A stretch of 64,000 nucleotides of DNA, taken from contig JAWDGP010003613.1 of assembly GCA_033675545.1 (NCBI GenBank), forward strand, positions 323,501-387,500, read 5' to 3'. Of this stretch, positions 1 to 17,400 are shown piece after piece. A program made the position numbers and the translations under genes. The number at the start of each line of letters is the position of its first letter. Position 1 is the stretch's first letter. The DNA comes from Elysia crispata. Taxonomy: Eukaryota; Mollusca; Gastropoda; Plakobranchidae. Below the pieces are notes generated by a model, which worked only from the letters and a program-made list of their open reading frames with translations, did no database searches and was not told where the DNA came from.

Positions 1-62
<62 letters not shown>
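1..62. repeat. (CT)n microsatellite at the left edge
   Basis: This is an uninterrupted CT dinucleotide array that runs off the left edge of the window. It continues through a short TATC stretch into a good splice-acceptor sequence (CTCTGCAG, AG at 82-83), so the repeat may serve as the polypyrimidine tract of the candidate exon that follows. Confidence 0.95.
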
Positions 63-65
<3 letters not shown>

Positions 66-83
66 ATCTATCTATCTCTGCAG

Positions 84-231
84 GCACAATAATTCCCGCA
101 AGGCACTGTTTGTTCATAACGGAAAAGATACCTACGTAGTCTTAAAGCGAGCGACTATAAGGGCCTTTAAAATAGATTGGGAAAGCACAGAATCATCTTT
201 TTTCAAGCATGGGCGTGAAAGGTTAACATAA
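84..231 (+). CDS. Candidate terminal exon of an upstream gene (unrecognised)
   Basis: After the CTCTGCAG acceptor, one frame (first full codon at 85) stays open for 48 codons and ends at TAA 229-231. An AATAAA polyadenylation signal lies at 295-300, about 65 bases after the stop. The peptide is mixed and non-repetitive, with charged and aromatic residues such as RAFKIDWES. I recognise no domain. Acceptor, open frame, stop and polyA signal in the right order suggest the last exon of a gene lying left of the window. A frame of this length can also occur by chance in AT-rich DNA, so this stays tentative. Confidence 0.25.
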
Positions 232-599
232 TCTATCGACTCATCCACTCGGGATTTGCTAAACAACGTAAGCTAACAGCCAAATGCTTAAACAAATAAA
301 ACCCTCTTCCTCTATGTTATCATAATTTTTGTTTAACCGAAACAATGACAAACACGACCACGCAGACGGTTGCGTTGATTTTTGTGTGCTTGGTTTCAAA
401 CACGAAATTGCAAGAACTTCCAGCATTGATTAGCTTTTGGGGTAGTTAAGTAAATTTATATGAAGTGTGCTGTTGAAAAAAAAGGTAAGGGATCGAAAAA
501 AATTAGACCACATTAATGATAGGGATTTGATACGACCAGCTTTAAAATATTTGAATCATTCATAACTATATATATATATATTTATATATTTTCCTCTTC

Positions 600-1096
600 T
601 TTTGATTTATCATAGCTTGATGTTATAAATAGCTTACCAGAAAATCTGCAAGATCTAAGATGTATAATAATATGTGTGATCTTAAGAATTTATGATAAGC
701 TATTTATAAAATCTAGCTTTAAAGAATTTCACGAAAGGGATGAAAATAAAGTTTATCTTATCTTATCTTATCTTAATTCATTATGGTTTTATAAACTTTA
801 AGATGAGATTTTTAAAATAATAATACCATTATTATACACTCTATTATTTATTCCTTGTAATCTTTACAAGGTAAGCATTTTTAGGTATGTGAACTTACTC
901 GTTAGTATATACTTCCTTTCTATAGAAACATGAATACATCTAGCTTTATATAACATATGTGTTTATTTATTTATTTATATATACACCTGAATTTTTACTG
1001 TATTTATTTATGTCTCTTTATGCTAATGGGCATGTTAATTTTCAATTTCTCCAAGAGGAATGAATAAAGTAAATCTTATCTTATCTTATCTTTTCT
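600..1096 (+). mobile_element. Two retroposon 3' tails ending in (CTTAT)n
   Basis: Two stretches share the same 3' organisation: an AATTTC-like box, a purine-rich GAAAGG or GAGGAA box, AATAAAGT, and then a short CTTAT pentanucleotide array. The first ends near 775 and the second near 1095. This layout is typical of the 3' ends of some LINEs and of SINEs that borrow LINE tails. The first also holds a perfect 14-bp inverted repeat (623-636 with 696-709). I see no coding remnant, so the family is not named. Confidence 0.4.
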
Positions 1097-1175
1097 CAAA
1101 GCGCAATGACCGTGTTTCTTCATTTCCGTAACATGCCGATCATCTATCTATCTTCTATGAACGATCTACTATCCA

Positions 1176-1219
<44 letters not shown>

Positions 1220-1304
1220 CATCTTTAAGCACATCTTTCTATTTAATTGTGGATTATCTCTCCATCTATCTTTTCACCAAATCTATCTTATCTATCGTTT
1301 TATC

Positions 1305-1787
<483 letters not shown>

Positions 1788-1920
1788 GCTTACTTAGCCT
1801 ACCAACCTTCCCATTACATCCTAAATAGTCCATTTTACTTTTCTTACCGGATCTGCAGGATCATCACTCAATCTTTGACACCTTAACTAACTTGCCCTGG
1901 ATTTTCGAGAAGAGCAAAAA

Positions 1921-4984
<3,064 letters not shown>

Positions 4985-7580
4985 AAGGCTGGCCTGCCGC
5001 TATGGTCAACTGCCTCACATCACATTGAGAAAACCGGCGACAAAGCAAAGCACTATTCACTCAGTCTTACAACATTCTCCATTCTCCTGTACCGATGCTT
5101 TCATGCATGATGATCATCCGACATCTTGCATGGTAAGGCGAGTGCTTTGGTCATGATATACGCACCCAACTTGTGATTGTTATAAAACTGTTCGCATCTA
5201 TCGTGCTATTAATATTAAAAGTTTGTAGAGGCATTTCCACCTACACTGTTTTTGTTCTCTAATACTCGAGAAAAATCATAATCTTGAAATATCACGGATG
5301 TTATATCGATGGTGGACATGATGGTGTTTCCATTCAAATCACAACACAACTAGCGATGAATCATATCGAAAGCTATCAATATACTTGTATTGTTTCCAAT
5401 ATAATATATCTTTTAATATTGCTTTCAGTTGCACCACCCCATTTTTAAACCAGCTGATTTAAGGTTGTGACCTTTTAACAGAGACAGAAAGGAGAAAGAT
5501 TATCTGTAACATTAACAAGTCATCATAATTTGCTAGCGATTGCATTTAATCCACAGCGGTAATACGAAAATAAAACAAAAATAAAAACAAAACAAAACTG
5601 TGATATCACTGCCGGTACTAAACAAAGTGAGAACAAATAGGTCAAGTAGGGCTTTATGACCTCTGAGTCGCTCAAGCTGTTAATACTTTTACCCACAATG
5701 CACTTTGTCCAATAGCATTAAGATTGTTTCAAGTCGTTAATACTCTTGATCGCACTTGAAACATTTAAAGCATCGATGAAGAAGTAATTGTTTAAAACAA
5801 ATAACTAAGCGTTGCTTGTTAAGAGGAAAGGATATTATGACTCTTTATCCATAATTGAAATCCTTGAACCAAAGCTCCCACTCTGCCCTGCTTTCTTCCA
5901 TCCCTCCCTTTAACTTTTTTCTCTCGACTTATTTTATATCGAAATGAGTTCAGCTTGGTTATGTCAATATTGCCATCTCATGAGATTATTAACCATAGAT
6001 TTACTATAGAAACCTTAATAAAGTGATAACTCCTCTCACGGTCTTGAAATGTTACGTAACGTGTGATCTGCTCAGAGTGGCATAACTTTGTCTGAAAATC
6101 ATGGCTTATTTCATTTCTAAAAGTAAATTTACTTTGGTGTTACATTCGAGCCCAAATAAAAAAAAAAAGTATTTCTTATACATTTTACATCTAAACCTTT
6201 TGTTTTCCATTGCACGTGATCTTTGAAACATCGCTTGTAAGCTGACACATAAACAGGACACGAATGAGTGTTGCCCTCACCGTTACGAAAACGGACGATC
6301 AAAAAATGATTTTTATCAATCAGAGAAATATTTTGTTCAAATCACAGAGGGATCGTGGCAATATCATTGAAAGGTTTATATTCACTGTTTTTTATATTTA
6401 TATTTCATTTTACTTTATCTACATAAAAAAATCGAAGCATGGCTAACGATCATTGCAGCATTACGGACAATGCGGTCAGCTTCTTTGCACTTCCGTCATT
6501 TAAAACTAACGTGTATGGTTCTAGATTTGTGAGTATCATTTAACTATTTCCATGTAAATATGACAGTTAAGACTTGCTTTGACTGGTTTGAGTGTATCTA
6601 TTGTTGATATATTTGTGTGTGTGTGTGTAGTGAGGAAAGCGACAGAGAATGCTTTGTTACCCTCTCATATTCTTTTTTTTTTTGTTTCACTTCAAGATAA
6701 AGATGCAGAAAGTTTTTTTTACAATAAATGTTTAAAAATCTTGTGTAACCTAACTTCCAATGTATATGCATTCTTTTGTATAAAGGATATTTTATTTTCT
6801 AAGGATTCACACAGAAATGATTATGCCTATACTATGGATTTAATAAACAGGTTTGCTCATAATAAAAGTTCTTTTTTTTTTATTTTGAAGAGTCTCTTGT
6901 TGGCGTGGCGAACGTAAAAGGAATTGAAATTCCCGAGAAAATAAAGTTTAGAATAAAACGCCAGTGTCACATAATTATTATTGGATTGACGGAAGAAATC
7001 AATGAGGGACATGGTTTCATAATGTAAAAGTAGTTTATTTATTAACAGAAAAGAAATTTCTACAAGTTTACATTAATAGTGCGGGTGTTTTGTTCTTAAC
7101 TCTGAATCTGTACTCTCGTTAGGCGGCTAGGCCTTTAGGAACGCAATTTATGCGCAGGCTACACACAGCATGAAGCTTGCCACTGCTTTTTTTAAGCTTC
7201 AAATGCGACGACCTTGTGCAATGCCATTGAAACGTGTACTATGGTTTGATAGGATCTGAACCTCACTTTAAATAGCGATGATCGCATGTCAGTGCCTCCA
7301 TATTATAAGCTCGGCATTCTACCAGCTGTAATTTTTAGCGCCCTACAGAGGAGATCTAGTCGTCAAATCTCAACTCAGGAAGCTTGATAGCAGAATAGGC
7401 ATTTAGATGCCGGGGGTAACTGAATTTCCTAACTTTAACAGTCCTTAAAATAAGACTCCATAGACTCTCGTTCCAGCATGCAGACATTTATGCAAGTTTC
7501 ATCACTCACGTTTGATTCACCCCATCATTCTATGTTATGATCATGCTACTGCTGTTGATGATGATGATGTTGACGATAAT

Positions 7581-8012
<432 letters not shown>

Positions 8013-8908
8013 GAAAACTCAAAATCTAAAACTTATTTTTTATAACATTTATATAATTAGATCACGCAAAACTGGGAAGTTTACCGGTACGATATTTTTT
8101 TATATTAGATCTGAAACCACAAAGAATATATGAGTAATTAACTTAGCTTTGAATCCATCATTTTCGTTATAGGCTTGCTGAGGCTTGTTGATAAAACTGA
8201 ATAGGTGTACATATATGTGTATGATTAGAATCTCTCGAAGGCGATGTGCGTGCCGAAAGACTGCAGTTTTTTCCATAAAAAGCCTCAGTTACCACCTTGA
8301 ACTTTGCTCTGTCTCCATCCACTCCCATTCTTTTAAAAGCATGTTTTCTGTTTGCGCTTCTCTATCAGTTGTAAACTCTTTGTTTATCCGCCACTTTTCA
8401 GACTGACTTGTCCTGTCTGTTAGCACTTTAAAAAAATCCAACTTCTTGATATTTAAATTATTGTAAATCATCATTGAGTAGAGGCGGTTACCAATTTGAA
8501 CTTAGGACAAAAACTCATAGGAGAAACAAATGTTTTAAGATTATGACATCTCAACGTTTCACTTATTTTACGGTTTCTTTTTTCTCATTATTAAGGAAAT
8601 TTATTCAATATACGTGACAAGACTTTGCAGAGGTCAAAAGCTAATCATCCTGTCTTAGAGTGCGATACATTGAAAATTTCCTTTGCATTTTTTTTATTAT
8701 TACAGTCCTCAGAAGAAAAAAAAAATTAGCTTTGTAAATGATCAGAGGTTAATTAGATATATATTCAGTTCTGTTAACCTAACGATTTGATTCCATAGCA
8801 AAAAGGATCGTAAAAAAGGAAACACCTCTATTGATTAATAAAAATAAATCAACTAGTCCCGTTTGACAATTCGCAATGCCTAAAGCCCTTGAATAATCAC
8901 ACGCGCAC

Positions 8909-8910
8909 AA

Positions 8911-8966
<56 letters not shown>
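8909..8966. repeat. (CA)n-(TA)n microsatellite
   Basis: A CA run of about ten units changes directly into a TA run of about twenty units. Alternating purine-pyrimidine DNA of this kind can form left-handed or cruciform structures; no function is implied. Confidence 0.95.
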
Positions 8967-8968
<2 letters not shown>

Positions 8969-11067
8969 CCTATTGCCAAATAACAAATAAGGCATATCTG
9001 TATACGTCACTGCAGTACTTGAACCATAACGTTATGTCTAAACTACGGTTCTATCTATAAGTTGGCACATTTTTTAAAATGTAAATAATCAACAGACATG
9101 CAAAATTTTATTTTGATTGATCAATTGGTTTTTATTTTACAGACTTCCAAACTATTAAATCGATACTAAAATCGACCGTGAAAATCTATCATGAAATAAA
9201 CCTTACAGGAAACTGCACTCCAAAATCATTTTAAGAAGGCTTCAAACGTTACTTTTCTCTCCTGAGACATTGGAAGGAGTGTAGCCATGGGTTCCAATGC
9301 CTTTTTTACTGAAAAAAATCGTTGATTATCTCTTACTGGCGTTTTAAAAATTCCTAACTTAACATAAGATTTTCCCGTCAAATACACCTAGATGTTTGAA
9401 TCTACCAAAATCTAATACATGTCTAAGAAACTAGCTCTTTTTTTTTAAACCATGGCGAGGTATTCAGTTGGGTTGAAAAAATAATCTTAAAACCCCAAAA
9501 AATAAGTGGTCGGGGGTTGAGTCTAGTCTTATTGTCGCAAAAGTGCATTTTCGTGTCAAAAACCGTGACGAAAGTTATGCGAAAAAAAACAAAGCGGACA
9601 AAATATTAACAACCTCATTTTTGAAATTATAAATTCTCTGGATATTTCCTACTTTTAAGATTTCAAAGTTATATAAAGAAGAGAAAAGTTGTTTTGAACG
9701 TCCGTTCGCCTTGTCGGATATTACTTTCGAAAAAAAATCTGGCGAGACACGATGACCTATCGCATTTTTCGCGTCAAACTAAGAACGGGTCTTGAGAGTT
9801 AGTCCGACCGATGGATCTACCCTGCATAACATCGCATTCAAAGTCTCTCAAATCTATCTTCACAGGTGAGTTCTGTTTAACGATAGTTTTTTTTTTATTT
9901 CGCTATGACTTCTTTTCTCTTTTCATAACATTAACTTGTTTTTTGGATAACTTACTAAAGAGTCAAGGAATTGACTATACTGTCATGGCGTTTTAGAAGT
10001 TTCACAATCAAAACAGCTCTACTCCACCTACAGTAAGAGCACCACAGAAAATTAAAAGGTCAATTTAATTACTATAAAATCCCTTCATGCACATAATACC
10101 GGTACTTAAAACATTACAAATCTCTCACTGTTTAATTCCAACAACTAATATAATAAACATTAAGAAATAATATTTGAAAGTAATAACTTAATTTCCAGAA
10201 ATAGGAACTTGCACTACTTTCAGGAATGGTGGCTATCTGACATGTTGAAAACAGTGCTCTATAGATTAAATCCTTTGAAAGTTTGCACCTAGATCTAGAT
10301 CTAGATTGTTGAAAACCTTCTTTAAGTTATCAATATTTAAACATCAAAATTAAGTTGCTGTTTTGGAACACTTTATAAAAAATGAAGCAGGAGAGAAAAT
10401 ATAATAATTTATTTACTATTCTTGGAATTGGTTCACTTACACAAAAAGACAAGCACATTTTCCTGCCCCTTATATTTTTTTTCTTACTCTTTAATGAGTT
10501 AAAAATAAATTCTGAGCCATCAAACTAAAGAAACTGGTACGTATTTTAACAGAAAAAAAAAAGAAAAACGAATTCGATCATGTTTTTTTTTAATAATTCA
10601 TCTTATGTATTATCAAAAGATGGTTTATTTTAACCTGATTTAAACAGCTCTTTGAATCTGTAACTTTGAGGCAGCATTGTTTGCCCCGTACCGGTACACA
10701 AAATAAAGCAAGCACCAGATTCTCCAGATGTGGCATATGTTTACTGTACCTTGTCTTGTCTGGACTCTATGTGTTTCACCGTTTTCATCAAAGATTTTTA
10801 GGTGAAACTGAATTCTTTTATCATTAGGTAGTCAAGCAAATGTACTTTAGTATTAGCTCACTGAGACTTCTGAGTTTCATACTTTCTCCTCCTCCTACTC
10901 CTCCTCTTCCTTCTGCTCCTTCCTTTTTTTCCCCTCTTCCTCCTCCTCGTCTCCTTCTGTATAAATTTTCTCTTGTGTTTTCCCATGGTAACTCTGCCTC
11001 TTACAATCTGTTTGATCAGTTCATAAAATTTAAACCATAGCCACAAATAATTGATTTTGAGCGTACA

Positions 11068-12647
11068 CTCATAAGGTGGCCAACCCCCCCCCCCTCCCCC
11101 CCCCTACCCAGAGGGCAAGCCAGCCTACCCCCCTCCAGCGCCAGGAGGTACTCCACCTCAGGCTTATGGGCCCCCTCCCCAGGTTTACGACCCTCCGGCT
11201 GGATGGCATGGTCCACCTCCGCATCAGCAACAGCCTTACCCAGGCAGCGGGATGTAACCCGGGATGCAACCCGGATATGGACAACCAGGCTATGGTCATC
11301 CGGGAGCCTACCCACCGCCACGAATGTAAGTCAACTATCACTCTGCCTAAGTTTAGAGAAATTAGTTGGAGCAATCATGTTTTACCACTGTCGCAACCAC
11401 AGCATATATCTTGCGTTCACTTGTCCATCTTCTGGACAAGAAACTTGATCTTTTTATTTTATTCTGTTTCATCTCCTTAGTGGTAGATTGGTACCTTGGA
11501 ATTATTTTGCTTTCTTTTATTTTTGTATATTTCTCTTAACGTATAACTTATACATCTTACCAACCTTTGCATTATTGAATTATTTCCTTACTTCCTTCAA
11601 TTAAAAAAAAAAAATGCACACTGCACATTTCAAGACAACCTTTTTTTTTAGTTTGCATCAGTGAAGTTTGATAAGTATATACCTTTGAATCATTATTGAT
11701 TGAAGAATGCAAAACAATCTTTGTAGATTTACTAATATAAGTATTCACTTCATTTTGAATGCCAAGCCCAGTATATTTCCAATAATCAGACAATTATAAG
11801 GGAACGGAAAAGACATTGAGTGAGATGCAAATCAATTTATGTGGCTTACTAAGTGTTTGAAATTTTTTAAATCAAGAGCTACGTATGAGAGATTTGGATA
11901 AAACTTAAAGGAAAAAATACTAGAAATAATTGTGTATTGAGCATAAATAGTAAAAGCCAAAAAGGAATATGTAAACTAGATTAATATCAATTCTTTATTT
12001 TGTTTAGCTGCCTTTGCAGGATCTCCGTTTTTATCCTACTTTCTCTTTTCTGTTTATGTACCTTTATTATAAAGTGATTGTGGAAAAAAAAAACATTGTA
12101 ACATCACGGTTTCAATACTGAAGTGCAATTTTAATAACCATTTTCCACAATGATCGCCTTGGTTGCAAGGCAATCTTACCTCACATCTTTTATTGTTGAT
12201 CTGACAACAATTAACATTTGTTTATTTTCATGATCTAGCAAATCCAATGTTTTAGATGCCATCTCCATCTTACTCAATTTGATTGAAAGTGACCCTCTCT
12301 GTCACACTTTTGTTGCTCATAAATGGCCTATATCTGCTTGCAGCCATCCACAAAATGCAAAATGTTACTAAAGCATAGATTGAAATCATTTTGAAATTTT
12401 CTCTAAACAACAGAAAATTTTTCTTTCCTGTTTAAGTTGGAGGAAAAAATGAATCTTGCAACTTGTGTTAATTATTTTTTTTTTTACCTTAGAGCCACTT
12501 ATTCTTTCTTTCTGCTTGGTGGTTGTGAAAAAAGATCGTCGTCGCCATCAATCCTCGTCTAATGACGGAGCAGAAAAATGCTGCTTATTAGGTTCTTTAG
12601 GTCCTCTCATTTGCTACTGTTTGACAGGAGGAGACTTCAACTTTTAA
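11068..12647 (+). pseudogene. Decayed copy of CYSTM gene 2, exons 2 and 3
   Basis: Exon-2-like sequence (about 11,068-11,326) and exon-3-like sequence (12,519-12,647) match the functional gene at 26,391-27,977. Several lesions are visible. The exon 2 acceptor is gone (CCACAG in the intact gene, CCACAA here). The ATG is missing, the C-runs near 11,088-11,103 have changed length, and an in-frame TAA sits at 11,255-11,257. The exon 3 acceptor is lost (CTGCAG against CTGCTT), and the original stop is replaced so that the frame runs to TAA 12,645-12,647. The exon 2 donor GTAAGT and the AATAAA at 12,691-12,696 survive. No first exon accompanies it. A dead duplicate is the simplest reading. Confidence 0.88.
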
Positions 12648-15282
12648 AAGCTGTTTTTCGTTGGCTCTGAATTCAAAGATATGCCCCAACAATAAACCAG
12701 ACATCATGTCAATTGTTATTTGATTAGGTGTATTATCAGCATCAGCATAATTGATAATTCCTTATTATCGTGTCATCATTTAATTGTTTGAAGCTGTGAT
12801 AGCTCACCGCAATATTACCATGAGATGAACTATTGCCAAATAACTTGATGTATAGATGTTTTCAATGTAAAAAATCTTTTTTTTTTTTTTTTTTTATTGT
12901 GAAAGCACTTGGACTGTGAAGCTATATTATCTAAATATATTACTGTTAAAATAATCAGAAATGATTATTCTTAGGTCATAATTATTATACATAATGTTAT
13001 CTGTTTTGAGATGATAATTTAGGATATCCAACATGTTAAAAAAAAAAAAAAAAGAAATGAATGCCCAAGGAAAATGGATCACAAAGCATGTTTGATTATT
13101 TGAAAAGTTCGGAAGTAGAAGCTGCATTGTTACAGCGCACAGAGTGTCAAAGAATGTCTATTCTCATAAAACTATATACTTTTAAAACATTAAAACATTA
13201 TTTACAGTATAACAATTCTGTTTTCATCTATTCATAACTTGACCCTCTGGTTATACTAAGTAGCCAAAAAAAAAAAAAAGAGAAAGACTAAAAAAAAAAA
13301 AAGAAAAAAAGAAAGAAAGGAAAAAAAAAAGGATTAGTAAATTCCGAGGTAAATTCTGAATCCCACATTTCCTGTCAAACTAATTCAGACAGAAGTGAAT
13401 AGATTTTTCATACTCCCTTTTCATCAGAAAGTTTTAACAGCAGTCGACTAGACAGTGTAAGATAAATGAGATATGAACTGAACAAAGTAAAATAAAAAAA
13501 AATTGGCAGCACTTATGAACTGAATTTGCATACGAATTTGAGTTTAAGGTGAACAAAATATATTTCTTCCACATATATATATACTCTGAATAATGAAAGT
13601 AGATTTCTGAAATCGAAAGTATGGTCATGCATTATAAAGCACTTGTGCTGCCTTTGTAGCGATACAAATTATAGTTTTACCTGATCATATCCCAGGATAG
13701 TTTATCAAATAAATTTAAATACTATTGTCATATTATTGTCCACATTTATCTTTGTAAAAATATGCATTCTATAACTTTTTTTTAAATATTGAAATGTATC
13801 TTGAACCTTGTTTAACTGACTTGGATGCTGCACATCAATAGGTGCTTATACCTGGACAAACCATTTTTTTCATTTCATGGCTGTATAGAAATTTAGGTCT
13901 CAGTCTTCAAAAATTATGAAATATATTTTAATAGATCACGTTGAAAATTAAAGAAGCAGGCCATCTAGTTTTCTTCTCAAAATCTTGCTCATCAAAATGA
14001 ATCTCAAGGCTTTTAAAAATGTAAAGAGATTTAATTTCTGTTACATCATAAACATCTCTCATATTTTAATTTTTAGTTTACAGATTACTGGCTGCTCAAT
14101 ATCTTATTTAGGCACTTATCTTTACAATAACATACACAATGGCAGGTTACATTGTTTTTGTAACTTCTATAATAGTTGTCCACCAAATTAAGCAAGATTT
14201 GTATCACAATTGCTAGTACTGCTAACTAAAATCAACAAAGATGAATTGTGTCGAATTAACATACTTAACAATTTCAAATCCATTTACATTGTAACTCACT
14301 CTGTTTCAAAAGCTCCTGAAATATTTGGTTTTAAAATAAATGAATTTTGTAAGATTAGTGTAATAAAATTTGTTTTCCTAACATGTTTTTCGCATTTGAC
14401 GCACATATCGCTTATATCATGCTTGAGCAGTGTTGACATTTAGAAAAATGTATTTTTGAAGCCTCTCATATTCAAAAATTGTGGGAAATCATCGGAATGA
14501 CATCCTCATGCAATAAGCTTACATACTGAAAAAGATAGCAGGGTTTTTTTTCTATGTTTACATAACATTTCAGATGCCAGTTTAAAAACTTAGTTTTTCC
14601 TAGCAATAAAACTTAAATGTACATTTAATTACATGTTTCCAGTAAAGTGAACCCATTTGTAAGAAATACAACAACAACAACAACAACAAAAGGTTCTCTC
14701 TTTTCTTGATCTGTAAATATTTCATCTTTTTAATTTAATAATATTTCAAAGTGAATGAAAACTTAACACTGTACTCACGAATTGATTTTGCAATATTTTT
14801 ATGTGTTCTGATAAACTTGAAAATATTTTTTTTTACTTACATAAGATGAGTTGTTCTTTGTACTGATCTTTCAAACATACATTGTAAATTTTTCTATACA
14901 TCCTTGCCTTCTATTTTACTCAGCGGATTAAATATCAACCAAAAGCCTTGTTGATACTGGGTGTATTGCGCTCTTTTATCCATGTTAAATTGCGATAAAA
15001 CTAAACAAAACTAATTGCTATTACAATAATTTCATTTCTTTTATTACTTTAACATTATATGGAATTCGGTATATGAAATGCAATACTTTCCTTCTTTTCT
15101 GTTTTTCATTCTTTATTTCAATTTTTCTCTGTTGCACACAAATTCAGATCTCCCTTTTCTCACTGAAAGTCTTTCCTCATATCTATTTTCTGGGTATCTC
15201 TTATCTTCGTCACCATCACTGAAGTCTCTTATTATGAGTGTCTCAGTCTCAGTCAGTGCATCCTTCTATTTGTTAGAGTCGG

Positions 15283-15894
<612 letters not shown>

Positions 15895-17068
15895 TCACTC
15901 ACTCCTCACCCAAATACACGCGCGCAGATGAAAAACTGACGTGTGCTCTCATCATCAGTCTGGCTCTCACAAACTGCAAGATTTATGTAATTGAAACATC
16001 TAACGCAAAGTACCTCTCCTCCGAAATGCCACTTTGAGACTTCATGAGCCTTAGTTTTCCGCGGATCTGCTGAAATTCGGGCCTGAAAAAGAGCAATGGG
16101 TTGTAAATTCAATAGGAATGTAAGACATGTTATTAAGATGCCGCAATAGGCGAAAAGAGAAGCAGACATTTTACAAGGAAGCACATTATTAAATTGTTCA
16201 AAATCCAACCCCAAATGTTCCGATTTTGACAATGATGTGAAGCTAGTTTTGAGGGGATCAGGATACTGTTTAGAGCGGAAACATTAGCTTCAGTTATCGT
16301 TCACATCGTTAAGATTGCCCTTAAGCAAGTCTTACTCAGAGGGAAAGGTTTTACTATACTTGGAAAAAGCTAGGCTTGATAATCCCAGATGAAAATGAAA
16401 AGTACTGCGATTAGAAATAAAATCTTCCTCCAAACTTATTTCACACTGAACATTGAGCATTTATCTTTTCATGAACGCAGATAATTACTTCCATAACTTT
16501 AGAATACGATAAATCTTTACTTTGGGACACATTCAAAGCTATGAGTCTAGATCAGAAATAGCCAGATAACGCTGACAAAAGGCTTAGATAAAAGGGAGTT
16601 TGGGGGTAGAAGGGAACAAAATGAGAGCATCGAATGTTGGCAAAAAAAGTGACAGTTTTAAATCATGTGTTTTGAGATATAATATCTTTTTTAATGTTTT
16701 CACCATTTCGTCAAGATTCAATATTTATGAGAAAAATACGCATTCATTGTAAAATTGCGTGTCTGTATTTTCAGAGATAGCAACATAACAAAGCGCGATA
16801 TTTGTTTCACCTCCTCATAAACCTATATTGCTATGAGCAACATGAATCATTTTTAATACTAAGGAACGATTAAGACCACGAGTGAACGGGTAGAATAGAA
16901 ACTGAGATTTAACAGGTATAAGGTTGTGCCACACCAACTTCCTCGTCTTGAATATAGGTAAGACTTTGGTATGTGCCTTTAGCACATTGGGCGCAGTGCC
17001 TTAAACTCACAAATTCTAGATATAGTACGATTTAGCTCGAAAGCATGATTAACCCATTTAATTTTTTT

Positions 17069-17223
<155 letters not shown>

Positions 17224-17400
17224 CAAATTTTCGTATTGAAATAAGCTATTAAATGTTTACGTTTGTCTCCTAATTCACTCTATGTCACGATTCAGTGTCA
17301 CACATGCGATATTGTTACAGTTTATGTGGCTAAGTAAACCCTTTCTCTAGGATTATTCCAAATGCAACAAAGTGATCTCACGCATGTTTAAATTCCCGTT

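Noticed and set aside
11016..11480. Overlapping frames of 80-134 codons on both strands in copy A
   Set aside because: They are shadows of the GC-rich Pro/Gly repeat of the pseudogene; none preserves the parent frame with splice signals.
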